Source of the DNA: Planctomycetota bacterium
GTDB lineage: Bacteria > Planctomycetota > UBA1135 > GCA-002686595
Direction: 5' to 3'
NCBI GenBank assembly: GCA_016779225.1
Contig: JADHNZ010000009.1
Coordinates: 1 to 64,000, forward strand
Length of the DNA stretch: 64,000 nt
The notes under the pieces were generated by a model. The model saw nothing but the letters and a program-made list of their open reading frames with translations, was not told where the DNA came from and ran no database searches. Below are positions 25,958 to 34,660 of this stretch, piece after piece; the first letter of the stretch is position 1; each line of letters begins with the position of its first letter. A program made the translations under genes and the position numbers.

Positions 25958-27805
25958 TCAGCCGCCGGGGACGACCCACAGCAGCTCGATGCGCTCACCG
26001 GCGGCGACGCGCGCCCCCTCCCCCAGGGGCCGGCCGTCGCGCAGCAGGGCGGGGACCACGCAGCCCTGGGCATCGAGCAGCTGATCGCGGTGGGCCGGGT
26101 GGCGGGCGGCGAGGGCCTCGACGAGGGCCAGCCCGGTCGCAGGGACGGGCAGGCGGAGGGGCCCGGCCTCGGCCAGCTCCGCGCCGAGGGCGCCTCGGGC
26201 CTGGACCAGGACCTCGGCGAGCGCGTCCGCCCCCGACCCACGGCAACCTCCTCCCGGCGTCGCGTGGAGGGGGCGAGCCGCGGCGGACTCGACGCGCAGG
26301 GCGAGCGCATGCTCCTCTGGCAGGAGCCCGCCGACCGGGTCCAGTCCGCGCCAGGAGCGGTACCGCGCGAGGGCGGGCGCGAGCTCCTCCTCCAGGCCCT
26401 CGGCGAACGGCGCGCCCCAGGCGTGCCGCACGCGATGGGCCGTGCGCGCGAGCGTCGCGCCCCACCTCCGGAGGCGCGCTCCAGGCGCAGGCTGCGCCGC
26501 GAGCTCGGGCACGAGCGCACGCGCGAGCGCGTCCAGGTCCAGCACGCCGTCAGCCAGCAGCGCTGCGGCTGAGAAGGCGCAGAAGCCGAGGGCGTCCAGG
26601 GCCGTGCTGAGGTCCTCGTGCCAGCCGACGACGAGGCCCTCGTCCGGGCCGGCGGCGCCGTCACCGTCCGCGCCGCTCCACAGGCCCTCGAGCTCGGCCG
26701 CCACGGCGCGCAGGCGCCCCGGCCCCGCCTCCGTCAGGAACGGGAACGCGCGCAGGGGGTCGGCCCCACGCCCGCTGACGCGCGTCGCAAGCCGTCCCAC
26801 GGAGTCGGCGCGGGGCAGCGGAGCCAGCGCGCGGGCGGGACCCGGCTCGGTGAGGAGCCGGTCCACGGACTCCCCCGGGGCCAGGCGCGCCGCGGCCTCG
26901 CGCGCATCCATGCCCAGCTCGTTGCAGCGCGCCAAGAGGGCCTCGGCCTCCGCCCCGAAGCGTGCCCGCAGGGGCTCGAGGGCGCTGAAGCGTGCGGCTC
27001 CGGTCCCCCCGTCGAGGGCAACGCCGCAGGGCGTGGGACAGCCGCGGCATCCGTGCCTCTCGCCCGGCTCCCCGTGCTCCGCCTGCTCCCCACCGAAGAG
27101 CTCCAGGGTGCCGCCAGAGGCGCGAGCTCGAAGGCGCGGAGAGCTGCGCAGGGCGGCCTCGAGCGCGCCGGCCTCACGCGAGCGCGCGGGCCGAGGCGCG
27201 CCGGGAACGACGGCAAGGGCCAGCAGGCCGCGCGCCGCGAGGGCGAGGCCCAGCCCGCCGCGTCCCACGCGTGAGCCCGGCTCGAAGCCCGCCGTGAGGT
27301 TCGCAAAGGGCACGCCAGCCTCGGCAGCCGGTCCGCAGGCGAGGGTCGCGCACGGACCCAGCTCCGCCGTCAGCGCGGCGTTGCGCGCAGCGGCGGACAG
27401 CTCTCGCCAGGCGGGTCGGCGCAGGAGGCGCGCTCCCTCGCCGTCGAGGACGAGCACCCCAGCGCCGGCGGGGTCGGAGCCCTCGAGGACCACCAGGTCG
27501 GCGAGGGTGACCAGGCAGGCCGCGAGCTCCGAGCCCACCTGCCCCTCCGCGAGCCCACCCCCGAGTGCCGCGCGGCTGGCGACCTGGACCCGCGCGGCCG
27601 TCGGCACGCCCGCCGCCACGCAGGGCCCCACGGCGAGGGTGAGCGGCACCGCGGCGGGGGCGGCAAGGGCGAGGCGCTCGAGCGCGGCCTGCGGGGCTCC
27701 GAGGGGACCCGCCGGCTCGGTCTCGAGCCGCGCCTCCACGCCGCCGCCGCCAACGCCGAGGCGAACCTCGAGGCAGCGCAGGGGCGGTCGGAGCGAGTCG
27801 GTCAT
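25958..27805 (-). CDS. Aldehyde:ferredoxin oxidoreductase family protein with fused MoaD/ThiS tail
   Basis: 615 residues. The N-terminal domain (LTLAVGPCVAAGVPTAARVQVASRAALGG...VGSELAACL) and GSRVGRGGLGLALAARG follow the tungsten AOR fold. The [4Fe-4S] ligands appear as GCRGCPTPCG (CxxCxxxC) with a distal Cys in LDALGFCAFS, as in AOR. After about residue 530 comes a ubiquitin-like MoaD/ThiS domain (FLVP-type strands, ALVEALAARHP, GERIELLWVVPGG) that ends exactly in Gly-Gly, the residues MoaD needs for sulfur transfer. Family members oxidise aldehydes to acids with a W or Mo bis-pterin cofactor. A built-in carrier for its own pterin sulfuration is an inference. No partner genes are visible nearby. 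Confidence 0.82.
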   Translation of the reverse strand: MTDSLRPPLRCLEVRLGVGGGGVEARLETEPAGPLGAPQAALERLALAAPAAVPLTLAVGPCVAAGVPTAARVQVASRAALGGGLAEGQVGSELAACLVTLADLVVLEGSDPAGAGVLVLDGEGARLLRRPAWRELSAAARNAALTAELGPCATLACGPAAEAGVPFANLTAGFEPGSRVGRGGLGLALAARGLLALAVVPGAPRPARSREAGALEAALRSSPRLRARASGGTLELFGGEQAEHGEPGERHGCRGCPTPCGVALDGGTGAARFSALEPLRARFGAEAEALLARCNELGMDAREAAARLAPGESVDRLLTEPGPARALAPLPRADSVGRLATRVSGRGADPLRAFPFLTEAGPGRLRAVAAELEGLWSGADGDGAAGPDEGLVVGWHEDLSTALDALGFCAFSAAALLADGVLDLDALARALVPELAAQPAPGARLRRWGATLARTAHRVRHAWGAPFAEGLEEELAPALARYRSWRGLDPVGGLLPEEHALALRVESAAARPLHATPGGGCRGSGADALAEVLVQARGALGAELAEAGPLRLPVPATGLALVEALAARHPAHRDQLLDAQGCVVPALLRDGRPLGEGARVAAGERIELLWVVPGG

Positions 27806-27915
27806 GGAAGCCGACCGCAGGGTATCCCACAGAAGCCTCCACGCTCCGCGTGGGCACCTGGTCCGCGGACACGCGCCGCGGGCCAGCCCGCCCCGGCGTG
27901 TACCCTCTCCCTCCG

Positions 27916-28872
27916 ATGACCTTCGGCGTCTTCAACGGCCCCGGCCGCCCCTGGACCCTGGGGCGCGTGGCGGGCATCCCCATCCGCCTGCAGCCGTTCC
28001 TGCTGGTGCTCGTGGTCGGACTGGCCCTGAGCCAGGCCCTGAAGCTCGGCTGGCAGGCCGGGGTGATGACCGTGTTCGGCCTGGGACTCGTGCTGGGCTC
28101 GGTCCTGCTCCACGAGCTCGGGCACGCCCTCGTCGCGCGACGCCTGGGGGTCGGGGTGCTCGACATCACCCTCTGGCCCCTCGGGGGCGTGGCCATGCTG
28201 CAGGGCATGCCGGACGACCCCTCCGTCGAGGGAGCCGTGGCCCTGGCCGGCCCGCTGGTCAACTTCCTGCTGGCGGGGCTGGGCGCGGCCGGCCTCCTGC
28301 TGATGGGCGTGCTCGGCCAGGTCACGGCGCCGAGCCCGTTCCAGCTCGAGGTGGTGCAGGTCCTGGTCCTGCTCGTCTGGGTGAACCTCGTGATGGGGCT
28401 GTTCAACCTGCTGCCCGCCTTCCCGATGGACGGCGGCAAGATCCTGCGCTCGTTCCTCGCGCGGCGCCGCGGCTGGCTGAGGGGCACGGAGACGGCGGCC
28501 CAGGTCGGACGCCTCTTCGCCTGGGGGATGATCCTGTTCGGCTGGCAGTGGAGCCTGATGATGCCCTTCCTCGGGCTGTTCCTGCTCTTCGCCGGCTCCA
28601 AGGAGCTGCTTGGGGTGCGGCTGCGCCATGCCATGGGCGGAGCGGCTGACACCCCGTTCGGCCAGGGCGGCTTCGCCTTCGGGAGCCTGGAGGAGGTGCT
28701 GAGGCGCGCGACCCAGGGCGGAGGCCCGTTCGCCGGCCAGGGCCCCTCGGGCGACTCCTTCCACGGTGCCTCGGACGCGGGCGAGCAGTCGCCCCGGCGC
28801 GGGTTCTCGGAGGAGGACATCCGCAGGATGGAGGCCCAGCGCGGGCGCCTGCGGCGCGACGAGCTCCCCTGA
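27916..28872 (+). CDS. Site-2-type M50 intramembrane metalloprotease
   Basis: 318 residues with about five hydrophobic segments. The zinc site HELGH is in SVLLHELGHALVARRLGV near 70-75, and the second motif NLLPAFPMDGGKILRS near 175 gives the third ligand. This is the compact type without CBS or PDZ domains; the C-terminal ~70 residues are a polar tail. Such proteases cut membrane-anchored regulators. TACCCT lies nine bases before the ATG. It is divergent from the AOR-like gene and convergent with the patatin gene. Confidence 0.9.
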   Translation: MTFGVFNGPGRPWTLGRVAGIPIRLQPFLLVLVVGLALSQALKLGWQAGVMTVFGLGLVLGSVLLHELGHALVARRLGVGVLDITLWPLGGVAMLQGMPDDPSVEGAVALAGPLVNFLLAGLGAAGLLLMGVLGQVTAPSPFQLEVVQVLVLLVWVNLVMGLFNLLPAFPMDGGKILRSFLARRRGWLRGTETAAQVGRLFAWGMILFGWQWSLMMPFLGLFLLFAGSKELLGVRLRHAMGGAADTPFGQGGFAFGSLEEVLRRATQGGGPFAGQGPSGDSFHGASDAGEQSPRRGFSEEDIRRMEAQRGRLRRDELP

Positions 28873-28881
28873 GCCGTGCCC

Positions 28882-29979
28882 CTAGAGGTTGCCCAGGCGA
28901 ATCGCCTGGGTCGGGCAGTTGCGCGCGCAGGCGTGGTCGCGGGTGCACTCGAAGTTGTGCGGCTTGAGCACCTCGGCCCGCTCCTCCCCCATGCGGAAGC
29001 CCGCGGTCTCGCAGACGGTCTCGCACACGCCGCAGCCCACGCAGCGGGCGGGGTCGATGGAGAGCTTCACATACTCCGCGGGCTGCACCGGGCAGGCGAG
29101 GCCTGCGGACGGATCGACCGCGACCTCCTCCCGCGTGGCCGGATGAGAGAGCAGGACCCGCAGGGCCTCGCTCTCCCCGGCAGCGATCACATCGGGCACC
29201 TCGTCGAAGTCGAACCGGTGCAGGTGGCCGACCTTCGGCTGGATGAGCACGACGCTGGAGTCCACATGCATGTGCAGCATGTGCTCGACGACCACCTCCT
29301 GGGCGATCTCGAACGAGCGGAAGAGGCTCGAGATGGCGCGGTCCTTGAAGTTGGGCGCCTTGTAGGTGCCCTTGACGGTGAGGTCGACCGCCAGGATGCG
29401 CTCCGCACCCAGGGCCTTGGCGAAGCGCAGGGGCGTCGGGTCGGCAATGCCGCCGTCGACGAAGTGGCGGCCGCCGTGCTCGAGGGGCTCGAAGACCGCC
29501 GGGAGGGCGCACGAGGAGTAGACGGCGTCCACCACCGGGAGGTCCTCGAAGCCGCGCGTCCCCCAGAAGACGCTGCCCCCGGTCTCGAGGCAGACCGCGT
29601 TGCACCAGAAGGGAGTGCGCGTGCCGGAGATCGGCCCCTCGGGGAGCAGGCGCTCCAGGCTGCGGCGGAAGCGCTCTCCCTGGTACATGGACACGACCCG
29701 CGGGCCGCGCAGGAGCAGCTTCAGCGCGTTCAGGCGGAAGTAGTCCTCCTTCTTGAGGTGCAGCACCTCCTGCTCCAGCTCATCGAGGGGCATCCCCCCC
29801 GCGACCATGGCGCCGATCAGCGAGCCGATCGAGGTGCCGACCACCGCGTCGAAGGAGAGGCCCAGGCGCTCGAGGGCCCGCAGGACGCCGATGTGGGCCA
29901 TGCCCCGCATCCCCCCACCACCGAGGACCAGCACCGTGCGAGGGCGGCCAGGGGTCCAGCGAATGCGGCTCGGGGTCAT
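28882..29979 (-). CDS. Fusion: patatin-like phospholipase + C-terminal ferredoxin domain
   Basis: 365 residues. Residues ~10-240 are a patatin lipase: oxyanion hole VLVLGGGGMRGMAHIGVL, nucleophile VGTSIGSL (GxSxG) and HFVDGGIADPTPL supplying the catalytic Asp of the Ser-Asp dyad. The last ~70 residues are a 4Fe-4S module, with CVGCGVCETVC giving a full CxxCxxCxxxC cluster and CTRDHACARNCP giving three more cysteines. Lipases normally have no redox centre, so this pairing is unusual; redox control of lipid hydrolysis is an inference. The ATG at 29979 is the natural start (MTPSRIRW), though the frame remains open upstream. Confidence 0.85.
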   Translation of the reverse strand: MTPSRIRWTPGRPRTVLVLGGGGMRGMAHIGVLRALERLGLSFDAVVGTSIGSLIGAMVAGGMPLDELEQEVLHLKKEDYFRLNALKLLLRGPRVVSMYQGERFRRSLERLLPEGPISGTRTPFWCNAVCLETGGSVFWGTRGFEDLPVVDAVYSSCALPAVFEPLEHGGRHFVDGGIADPTPLRFAKALGAERILAVDLTVKGTYKAPNFKDRAISSLFRSFEIAQEVVVEHMLHMHVDSSVVLIQPKVGHLHRFDFDEVPDVIAAGESEALRVLLSHPATREEVAVDPSAGLACPVQPAEYVKLSIDPARCVGCGVCETVCETAGFRMGEERAEVLKPHNFECTRDHACARNCPTQAIRLGNL

Positions 29980-30167
29980 GGGAGCTTCGTGGGCGAGCCC
30001 CGCAGGAGGTCCGACCCCGCGGGGGCGCGGCGCCCCCTGGAGAGATCGACACGGCCGGTGGGTCCTCTTGAGACACTGCGGAGGGAGCAGGTCCAGCTCC
30101 GCGACGGGCCTGGACCGGTCGTCCCCCCCGGCCTGCACCCGTCGCCACCCCTAGAGCCCCGCGTCCG

Positions 30168-31085
30168 TTGGCCCGCCTCCCCCGCACCTTCGACCAGCTC
30201 CGCCGCGTGCCTGCGGATCGCCGTGCGCGCATGCAGCAGCTGCTGCTGGAGCGCACCGCTCGGGAGGAGTGGCCCCTGGTGCCGGACCTGCGCAGGCGAC
30301 TCGCCGAGGCAGGCCTGGACGCGGACCGGTCCGCGCCGCGGGAGCGGCTCGCGGGCCTGATCGCCTGCGGGCTCGGCGCCCTGGCCGACCGTCCGGCGCA
30401 CCACCTGCGGCCCACCCCCGACCCCGCACGCATCCGCAGGCACTGGGGTGCGAGCCGCAAGCTCGGGCTTGTCCTTGCCCGCGGCCAGGGCGGCAGCCTG
30501 CTGCAGCGGGGCTACCTGCCCGTGGAGGCAGCGACCCTCGACCTGCCAGGGCGCGCACCTCGCATCGAGTCCACGGCCCACGACCTCGAGCTGCTCCGCG
30601 AGCAGCTCGTGCGCAGCGCCCTGCTCCTGGGGCTCGAGGGCAACGGCCTCGCCGCGGCGCCGGGCGCCGAGCTCCCGGCGCCGCTCGCGGAGGCCCTTGG
30701 GGCAACGCCGGCACGGCGCGGAGGCCAGAGGGCTCCGGAGCTGCTCGTGGGCTGCCCGCCTGCCCTCGACCGCGCCCTGGCCGCCGGAACGCCCTCCGCG
30801 CGCCTGCTGTGCGTTAGCGGCCTCCCCCACCCCACCCTTCCCACGGCGGTCTGGCTCGGGGCCGCACGGCTCCTGGTCCCGACGCCGCCCGGGAGCCGGC
30901 GAGGCTGGCTCTTCGACGACCTCGCACAGCTGCGCCGCTCGGGAGGGTCGGGGGACCTGCTCGAGGTGACGCAGCTTGGGCACCACGGCACGCTCCTCGC
31001 GCGGGTGAGCCTCCCGGACTCAGGGTCCTGGGACCTGCTGCCCCCCGACGGAGCCGGCCTCCCGGGGCTCGGCTGGGCTCTCTGA
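30168..31085 (+). CDS. Hypothetical protein
   Basis: Up to 305 residues, no signal peptide, membrane segment or motif that I recognise. The N-terminal third is rich in Arg/Leu and helical (FDQLRRVPADRRARMQQLLLE); the centre has LLREQLVRSALLLGLEGNGL; the end is Gly/Pro-rich. The third-codon-position GC bias is like neighbouring genes and the frame is long and clean, which supports coding. The start is unsure: TTG at 30168 gives the longest form, an ATG at 30231 a shorter one. A strong terminator follows 75 bases after the stop. Confidence 0.6.
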   Translation: MARLPRTFDQLRRVPADRRARMQQLLLERTAREEWPLVPDLRRRLAEAGLDADRSAPRERLAGLIACGLGALADRPAHHLRPTPDPARIRRHWGASRKLGLVLARGQGGSLLQRGYLPVEAATLDLPGRAPRIESTAHDLELLREQLVRSALLLGLEGNGLAAAPGAELPAPLAEALGATPARRGGQRAPELLVGCPPALDRALAAGTPSARLLCVSGLPHPTLPTAVWLGAARLLVPTPPGSRRGWLFDDLAQLRRSGGSGDLLEVTQLGHHGTLLARVSLPDSGSWDLLPPDGAGLPGLGWAL

Positions 31086-31473
31086 GGCCTGGCGCAGCCC
31101 TGACAGGGTGCCCTCCGGAGGCCGCGACGAGAGGCGTGCCAGTCACCCAGCCCCTAGGGGACCGGGGGATGCGCCGCTTGGCGCATCCCCCGGTTGGAGG
31201 TGGAGGCCGGTGTAGGGAAGTTCACCGACCTCCGGTGTCCCGCTCGATTCACGCGGTGGGCTCGCAATCCACCGCGGACGCGGAGACGGCTCCAGAGGCT
31301 TCCCAGGACGGTCAGGCTCGCAAACTGAGTTCGTCCCACTCAAGAGCGATTGAAATCGTAGCCCCCTCAGGGCCCGAAGCAACCGATTCCCCGCAACAAC
31401 CCTGCAAATTCGGGGAGGGCCGCCCGTCGGCAGCGCGGTGGACATGGGGCCGGGACGGCTCGTTTCGCGACAC
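31086..31473. other. Convergent gap with lower GC and pairing potential
   Basis: 388 bases between two convergent genes, flanked by a 15-bp hairpin (31161-31194) and another at 31466-31486. The part from 31195 to 31465 is visibly poorer in GC than the genes around it and has no convincing reading frame. At 31202-31233 GGAGGCCGGTG can pair with CACCGACCTCC (one mismatch); CACCG (31223-31227) can alternatively pair with CGGTG (31233-31237); CGCGGTGGG (31252) pairs with TCCACCGCG (31268). A small RNA or a decayed insertion are both possible; I cannot name it. Confidence 0.45.
31161..31194. terminator. 15-bp perfect hairpin terminator
   Basis: ACCGGGGGATGCGCC is perfectly complementary to GGCGCATCCCCCGGT around a GCTT loop, 75 bases after the stop of the rightward hypothetical gene. 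Only two T residues follow. Confidence 0.6.
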
Positions 31474-31486
31474 TCAAGCTGTCGCG
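31466..31486 (-). terminator. Hairpin over the M20 stop codon
   Basis: CGCGACA pairs with TGTCGCG around a seven-base loop that contains the M20 peptidase stop codon; on the minus strand AAACGAG follows. A termination or mRNA-stability role is likely but unproven. Confidence 0.4.
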
Positions 31487-32499
31487 GGACCAGCGAGGAG
31501 CTCCCTCGCCACCCCCACCAGCCGGGCCTCCGCGGCCTCCAGATCGGCCAGGCTCACCCTCTCGTGAGGCGTGTGGGCGTCGAGGATCTCGCCGGGTCCG
31601 AACAGGAGCGGCTGACCCCAGCGCGCGAGGTGCGGCGCGTCCGTCCCGAATGCGACGACGATGCTCTCCTCGCCGTCGGGGACATGGAAGCGCACCGGCC
31701 CGTAGAGGTTCGAGCTGACATGCAGCTCCACATGCTCGCTCAGGCAGGCCAAGAGGCGCTCCTGGATCTGCTCGGGCCCCATCACCGTGCGACCGAGGAT
31801 CGAGGCCCGGGCCTCCGCCGCGACCACATTGGCCGCCACGCCGCCGTGGATCTCGCCGATGTTCATGGTGCCGCGCCCCACGCCCTCGAGCTCACCCCAC
31901 TCCGCGGCGAGGACGCGCTCGAGACTCCGCACGAGCTCGTGGATTGCCGACGGTCCGATGTCCTGGCTGGAGTGCCCCGCGCGCCCGTGCGCGCAGAGCT
32001 CCGCGTGGAAGACGCCCTTCCCCGCCCGGACGAAGCGGCTGCCGGTGGGCTCGCCTACAACCGTGAAGCGCGGCCTCCACGGATCCGCGAGGCGTTCATT
32101 GGCGGCCTGGGCCCCGTCGCTCGTGACCTCCTCCCCGACGGTGAACAGCAGACCCACGCGATCCTCCCCCGCCCGGAGCAGCTGCTCGGCGGCGGCAACC
32201 ATCGCCACGGCCTGGCCCTTGGCATCGCAGGCCCCGCGGCCGTGCACGAACTCGCGGTCGACGCGCGAGCCGAAGAACGGGGGGACCGTGTCCAGGTGGG
32301 TGCAGAACACGACCTCCGGCGCCCCCGCGCGTGCGAGGACATTGAAGCGACCGGGCTCGACCTCCTGTCGCTCCACGGAGAACCCGCGCGCCTCCAGGTC
32401 CCGGGCCAGGCTGTCGCCGTAGTCACCCTCGCTGCCGGTGATGGAGGGGACCTCGATGAACTCGACCAGCCGGCGGCCGAGGTCGCTGGCGGCGGTCAA
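31474..32499 (-). CDS. M20 family metallopeptidase (ArgE/DapE type)
   Basis: 341 residues, cytoplasmic. The two-zinc site is complete: CTHLDTVPPFF (His, catalytic Asp), GRGACDAKGQAVAM (bridging Asp), TVGEEVTSDGA (catalytic Glu and Glu ligand), VVGEPTGS (Glu/Asp ligand) and DAHTPHERV (last His). Family members are acetylornithine deacetylase, succinyl-diaminopimelate desuccinylase and aminoacylases; which one is not decidable here. The TTG start at 32499 overlaps the DUF1028 stop (TTGA), as with other coupled genes in this window, and leaves a normal N-terminus (TAASDLGRRLVEFIEVPSITG). Confidence 0.85.
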   Translation of the reverse strand: MTAASDLGRRLVEFIEVPSITGSEGDYGDSLARDLEARGFSVERQEVEPGRFNVLARAGAPEVVFCTHLDTVPPFFGSRVDREFVHGRGACDAKGQAVAMVAAAEQLLRAGEDRVGLLFTVGEEVTSDGAQAANERLADPWRPRFTVVGEPTGSRFVRAGKGVFHAELCAHGRAGHSSQDIGPSAIHELVRSLERVLAAEWGELEGVGRGTMNIGEIHGGVAANVVAAEARASILGRTVMGPEQIQERLLACLSEHVELHVSSNLYGPVRFHVPDGEESIVVAFGTDAPHLARWGQPLLFGPGEILDAHTPHERVSLADLEAAEARLVGVARELLAGPATA

Positions 32500-34043
32500 G
32501 GCTCGACCGTGAAGCCCACGGGCCCCACGACATCCAGGCCCTGCCCCTGATCCGCCAGGAGCGCGGCGAAGTGGAAGGTCTCTCCGATGAAGGTCCAGGC
32601 CCACTGGGGGTCCAGGTGGAACGCGGCCTCGGCCCGTCCCGCGGCGTCCAGGCTCCCGATGAAGCCCTCGCCCACCGTCGTCCGCAGCTGGCCCGCGAGA
32701 GCGAAGCCGAAGGCGCGGTCGGCGTTCAGGGGCACGAGGACCCCGCCCACCGTGGTTCCCGGGCTCGTCCCGGCGGCGCTGACCAGCAGCTGGTAGCCGC
32801 GGCCGGCGTCGCTGACCGGGCGCTGGAGCCGCAGCGCTGCAGCTCCGCCCTCCGCGGCGCCCAGGGCGTCCCGCCCGCAGTGCAGCTCGACCGGGGGATC
32901 GACCTCGAGGGTCAGCGGGGGCCAAAGGAGCACGGGCTTGATGCCGTCGTCGACGCGGATCCCCCACTCCCCGGTCCCGGCGAGTGCCGTGCTCGTCAGC
33001 TCGAAGGTGTAGGTCCCGTCCCCGTGGTCCGTGACCGGACCCGGCACCGCGGGGTCCGGCCCCGCGTGGCGCGGCTCGAGGGTCACGGTCGCGCCGCCCG
33101 TCACGAGAGGCACGCCCTCCACATCGACCATGCGCACGGTGACCCGGGTCGTCGAGAGCCCGTCAGCGGGCAGGCGCTGATCCGCCGGCTCAACCTCGGA
33201 GAGGATCGCGTCCGGCCGCCCCTGAAGAGCCGCGCGCCAGACATCCCAGCGCTCCTGCAGGCCCTCGACCGCGTCGATGTCGTTGACATCGCCCTCCCAG
33301 TTGCGGCGCATGTAGTAGGTGCCATTGGCGCAGCCCGAGCCGATGTTGCAGACGCCGTCGATGTCCCCCATGCGCGCGATCACCATGGTCGCGCAGTGCG
33401 AGCTGTGCACGAAGGAGGCCGGCGGCTCACCGCAGCTGGTCGGAGCGCTCGGGCTGCAGGAGCAGCGCCCGTCCCCACCTGCGAAGCGCGCCGCCTGCAT
33501 GGCGGCCATCACCTTGGTGGCCAGGTCGCCCGGCGTGTTGAGGAGCGCGGTCTCGGCGTCGAGCACGGGCAGCCAGCCCACCAGCACATTGCCCTGGATG
33601 GCGTAGGAGAGGTCCCCCACCTCGCCGGTCAGGTTCGCAACGGCGGGGCCGCAGTTGTTGCCGGAGAAGGTGCGCGCATCCCCGGTGAAGGCGACGATGC
33701 CGTACTGGCGGTCCTGGGGCGCATCGCCCACGGTGAGCAGGCGCTGCAGGACGCGATCCGGGGTCGCGCCCTCCTCGAGGGCGTCCCAGATCAGGCCACG
33801 GTTGTAGGCCTGGCTGTCCACCCAGGACTGCGCGGCGGCGCCACCCAGCCCCACGCGGACCACCGGGACATAGCGCCGGATCTGGAAGTTCGGGATGCAG
33901 GTCGCGGTCGCGACGCACACCTCCCCCGTCTTGTGGTTGAGGACCACGATGCTCCAGGTGGCTAGAGCGGGAGCGTGGAGCACCAGCAGGGCACCCAGGA
34001 GGGTGGACAGGCGACGCAGGAGCGCAGTGCGGAGACGGGCCAT
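32496..34043 (-). CDS. Exported DUF1028 protein with C-terminal beta domains
   Basis: 515 residues with a signal peptide (LLGALLVLHAPALA). Residues ~28-270 are a DUF1028 domain (Ntn-hydrolase-like fold): TWSIVVLNHKTGEVCVATATC, GAAAQSWVDSQAYNRGL and YGIVAFTGDARTFSGNNC are typical. The C-terminal half contains an Ig-like/invasin segment (VTVRMVDVEGVPLVTGGATVTLEP...YTFELTSTALAGTGEW) and a final ~90-residue beta module with GVLVPLNADRAFGFAL, a type I have seen at the end of planctomycete exported proteins. Peptidase or amidase activity has been suggested for DUF1028 but is not established. It is coupled to the M20 peptidase gene. Confidence 0.82.
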   Translation of the reverse strand: MARLRTALLRRLSTLLGALLVLHAPALATWSIVVLNHKTGEVCVATATCIPNFQIRRYVPVVRVGLGGAAAQSWVDSQAYNRGLIWDALEEGATPDRVLQRLLTVGDAPQDRQYGIVAFTGDARTFSGNNCGPAVANLTGEVGDLSYAIQGNVLVGWLPVLDAETALLNTPGDLATKVMAAMQAARFAGGDGRCSCSPSAPTSCGEPPASFVHSSHCATMVIARMGDIDGVCNIGSGCANGTYYMRRNWEGDVNDIDAVEGLQERWDVWRAALQGRPDAILSEVEPADQRLPADGLSTTRVTVRMVDVEGVPLVTGGATVTLEPRHAGPDPAVPGPVTDHGDGTYTFELTSTALAGTGEWGIRVDDGIKPVLLWPPLTLEVDPPVELHCGRDALGAAEGGAAALRLQRPVSDAGRGYQLLVSAAGTSPGTTVGGVLVPLNADRAFGFALAGQLRTTVGEGFIGSLDAAGRAEAAFHLDPQWAWTFIGETFHFAALLADQGQGLDVVGPVGFTVEP

Positions 34044-34050
34044 GTCCCCA

Positions 34051-34056
34051 AGGGTA
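34051..34056 (-). promoter_or_regulatory. Candidate -10 (TACCCT) of the DUF1028 gene
   Basis: Minus-strand TACCCT with seven bases to the ATG, consistent with a leaderless message for the DUF1028-M20 pair. Confidence 0.35.
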
Positions 34057-34147
34057 CCCCGGCGCCCTGCGTCCCGCAGAGCGGAGCGTGTCATCGTGCC
34101 GCCCCCCCCGTGACCGCCCGCGGGCGATCAGGGGGAGGCGCCGGGGC

Positions 34148-34660
34148 TCAGGCCTCGGCTCCGCGCAGGACGAGGAGGATCTCGCCCGCGGCCACGGCCT
34201 GGCCAGCGGTCACGGCCACGGACTCCACGACGCCGCTCGCGGGCGCCTGGATCTCGTTCTGCATCTTCATGGCCTCGAGCACCACGAGGGCGTCGCCCTC
34301 CTGGACCTCGTCCCCGGGCTGCACGCGCACCTCAGCGACGAACCCCGGCATGACCGCCTTCAGGGGGCCGCCACCTCCGCGGGCCGCTCGCTCGGCGAGG
34401 TGCGCTGCCCGCTCGCGCTCGTCCTCGAGCGAGAAGGAGTAGACATGGCCCGCGAGGGTCACATGGGCAAGGCTCTCATCCCCCTCCACCGAGAGGGCGT
34501 AGGCGTCGGGGCCGTGCTGGAGGACCACCTGCCCCAGGCGGTCGATCTCCTGGTACTCGAGGTCGATCGGCTCGCCGTCCACGCAGACCTCGAGCCGGCC
34601 GAGGCGCTCGACGAGCTCGACGACGACCTCGCGCTCTCCACACTTCAGGAAGTACTTCAC
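34148..34660 (-). CDS. Biotin carboxyl carrier protein of an acyl-CoA carboxylase
   Basis: 170 residues. The C-terminal biotinyl domain has the biotinylation site LEAMKMQNEI within VMPGFVAEVRVQPGDEVQEGDALVVLEAMKM; residues 1-95 form the beta-barrel BT-type linker found in propionyl-CoA/methylcrotonyl-CoA carboxylases. The GTG at 34660 is the start: GGAGG lies seven bases upstream and the codon overlaps the biotin carboxylase stop (GTGA). It carries CO2 between the two enzymes encoded just upstream. Confidence 0.9.
   Translation of the reverse strand: MKYFLKCGEREVVVELVERLGRLEVCVDGEPIDLEYQEIDRLGQVVLQHGPDAYALSVEGDESLAHVTLAGHVYSFSLEDERERAAHLAERAARGGGGPLKAVMPGFVAEVRVQPGDEVQEGDALVVLEAMKMQNEIQAPASGVVESVAVTAGQAVAAGEILLVLRGAEA

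Noticed and set aside
31345-31360. ATTGAAAT resembling the end of a CRISPR repeat
   Set aside because: Occurs once, without repeat-spacer periodicity or cas genes.
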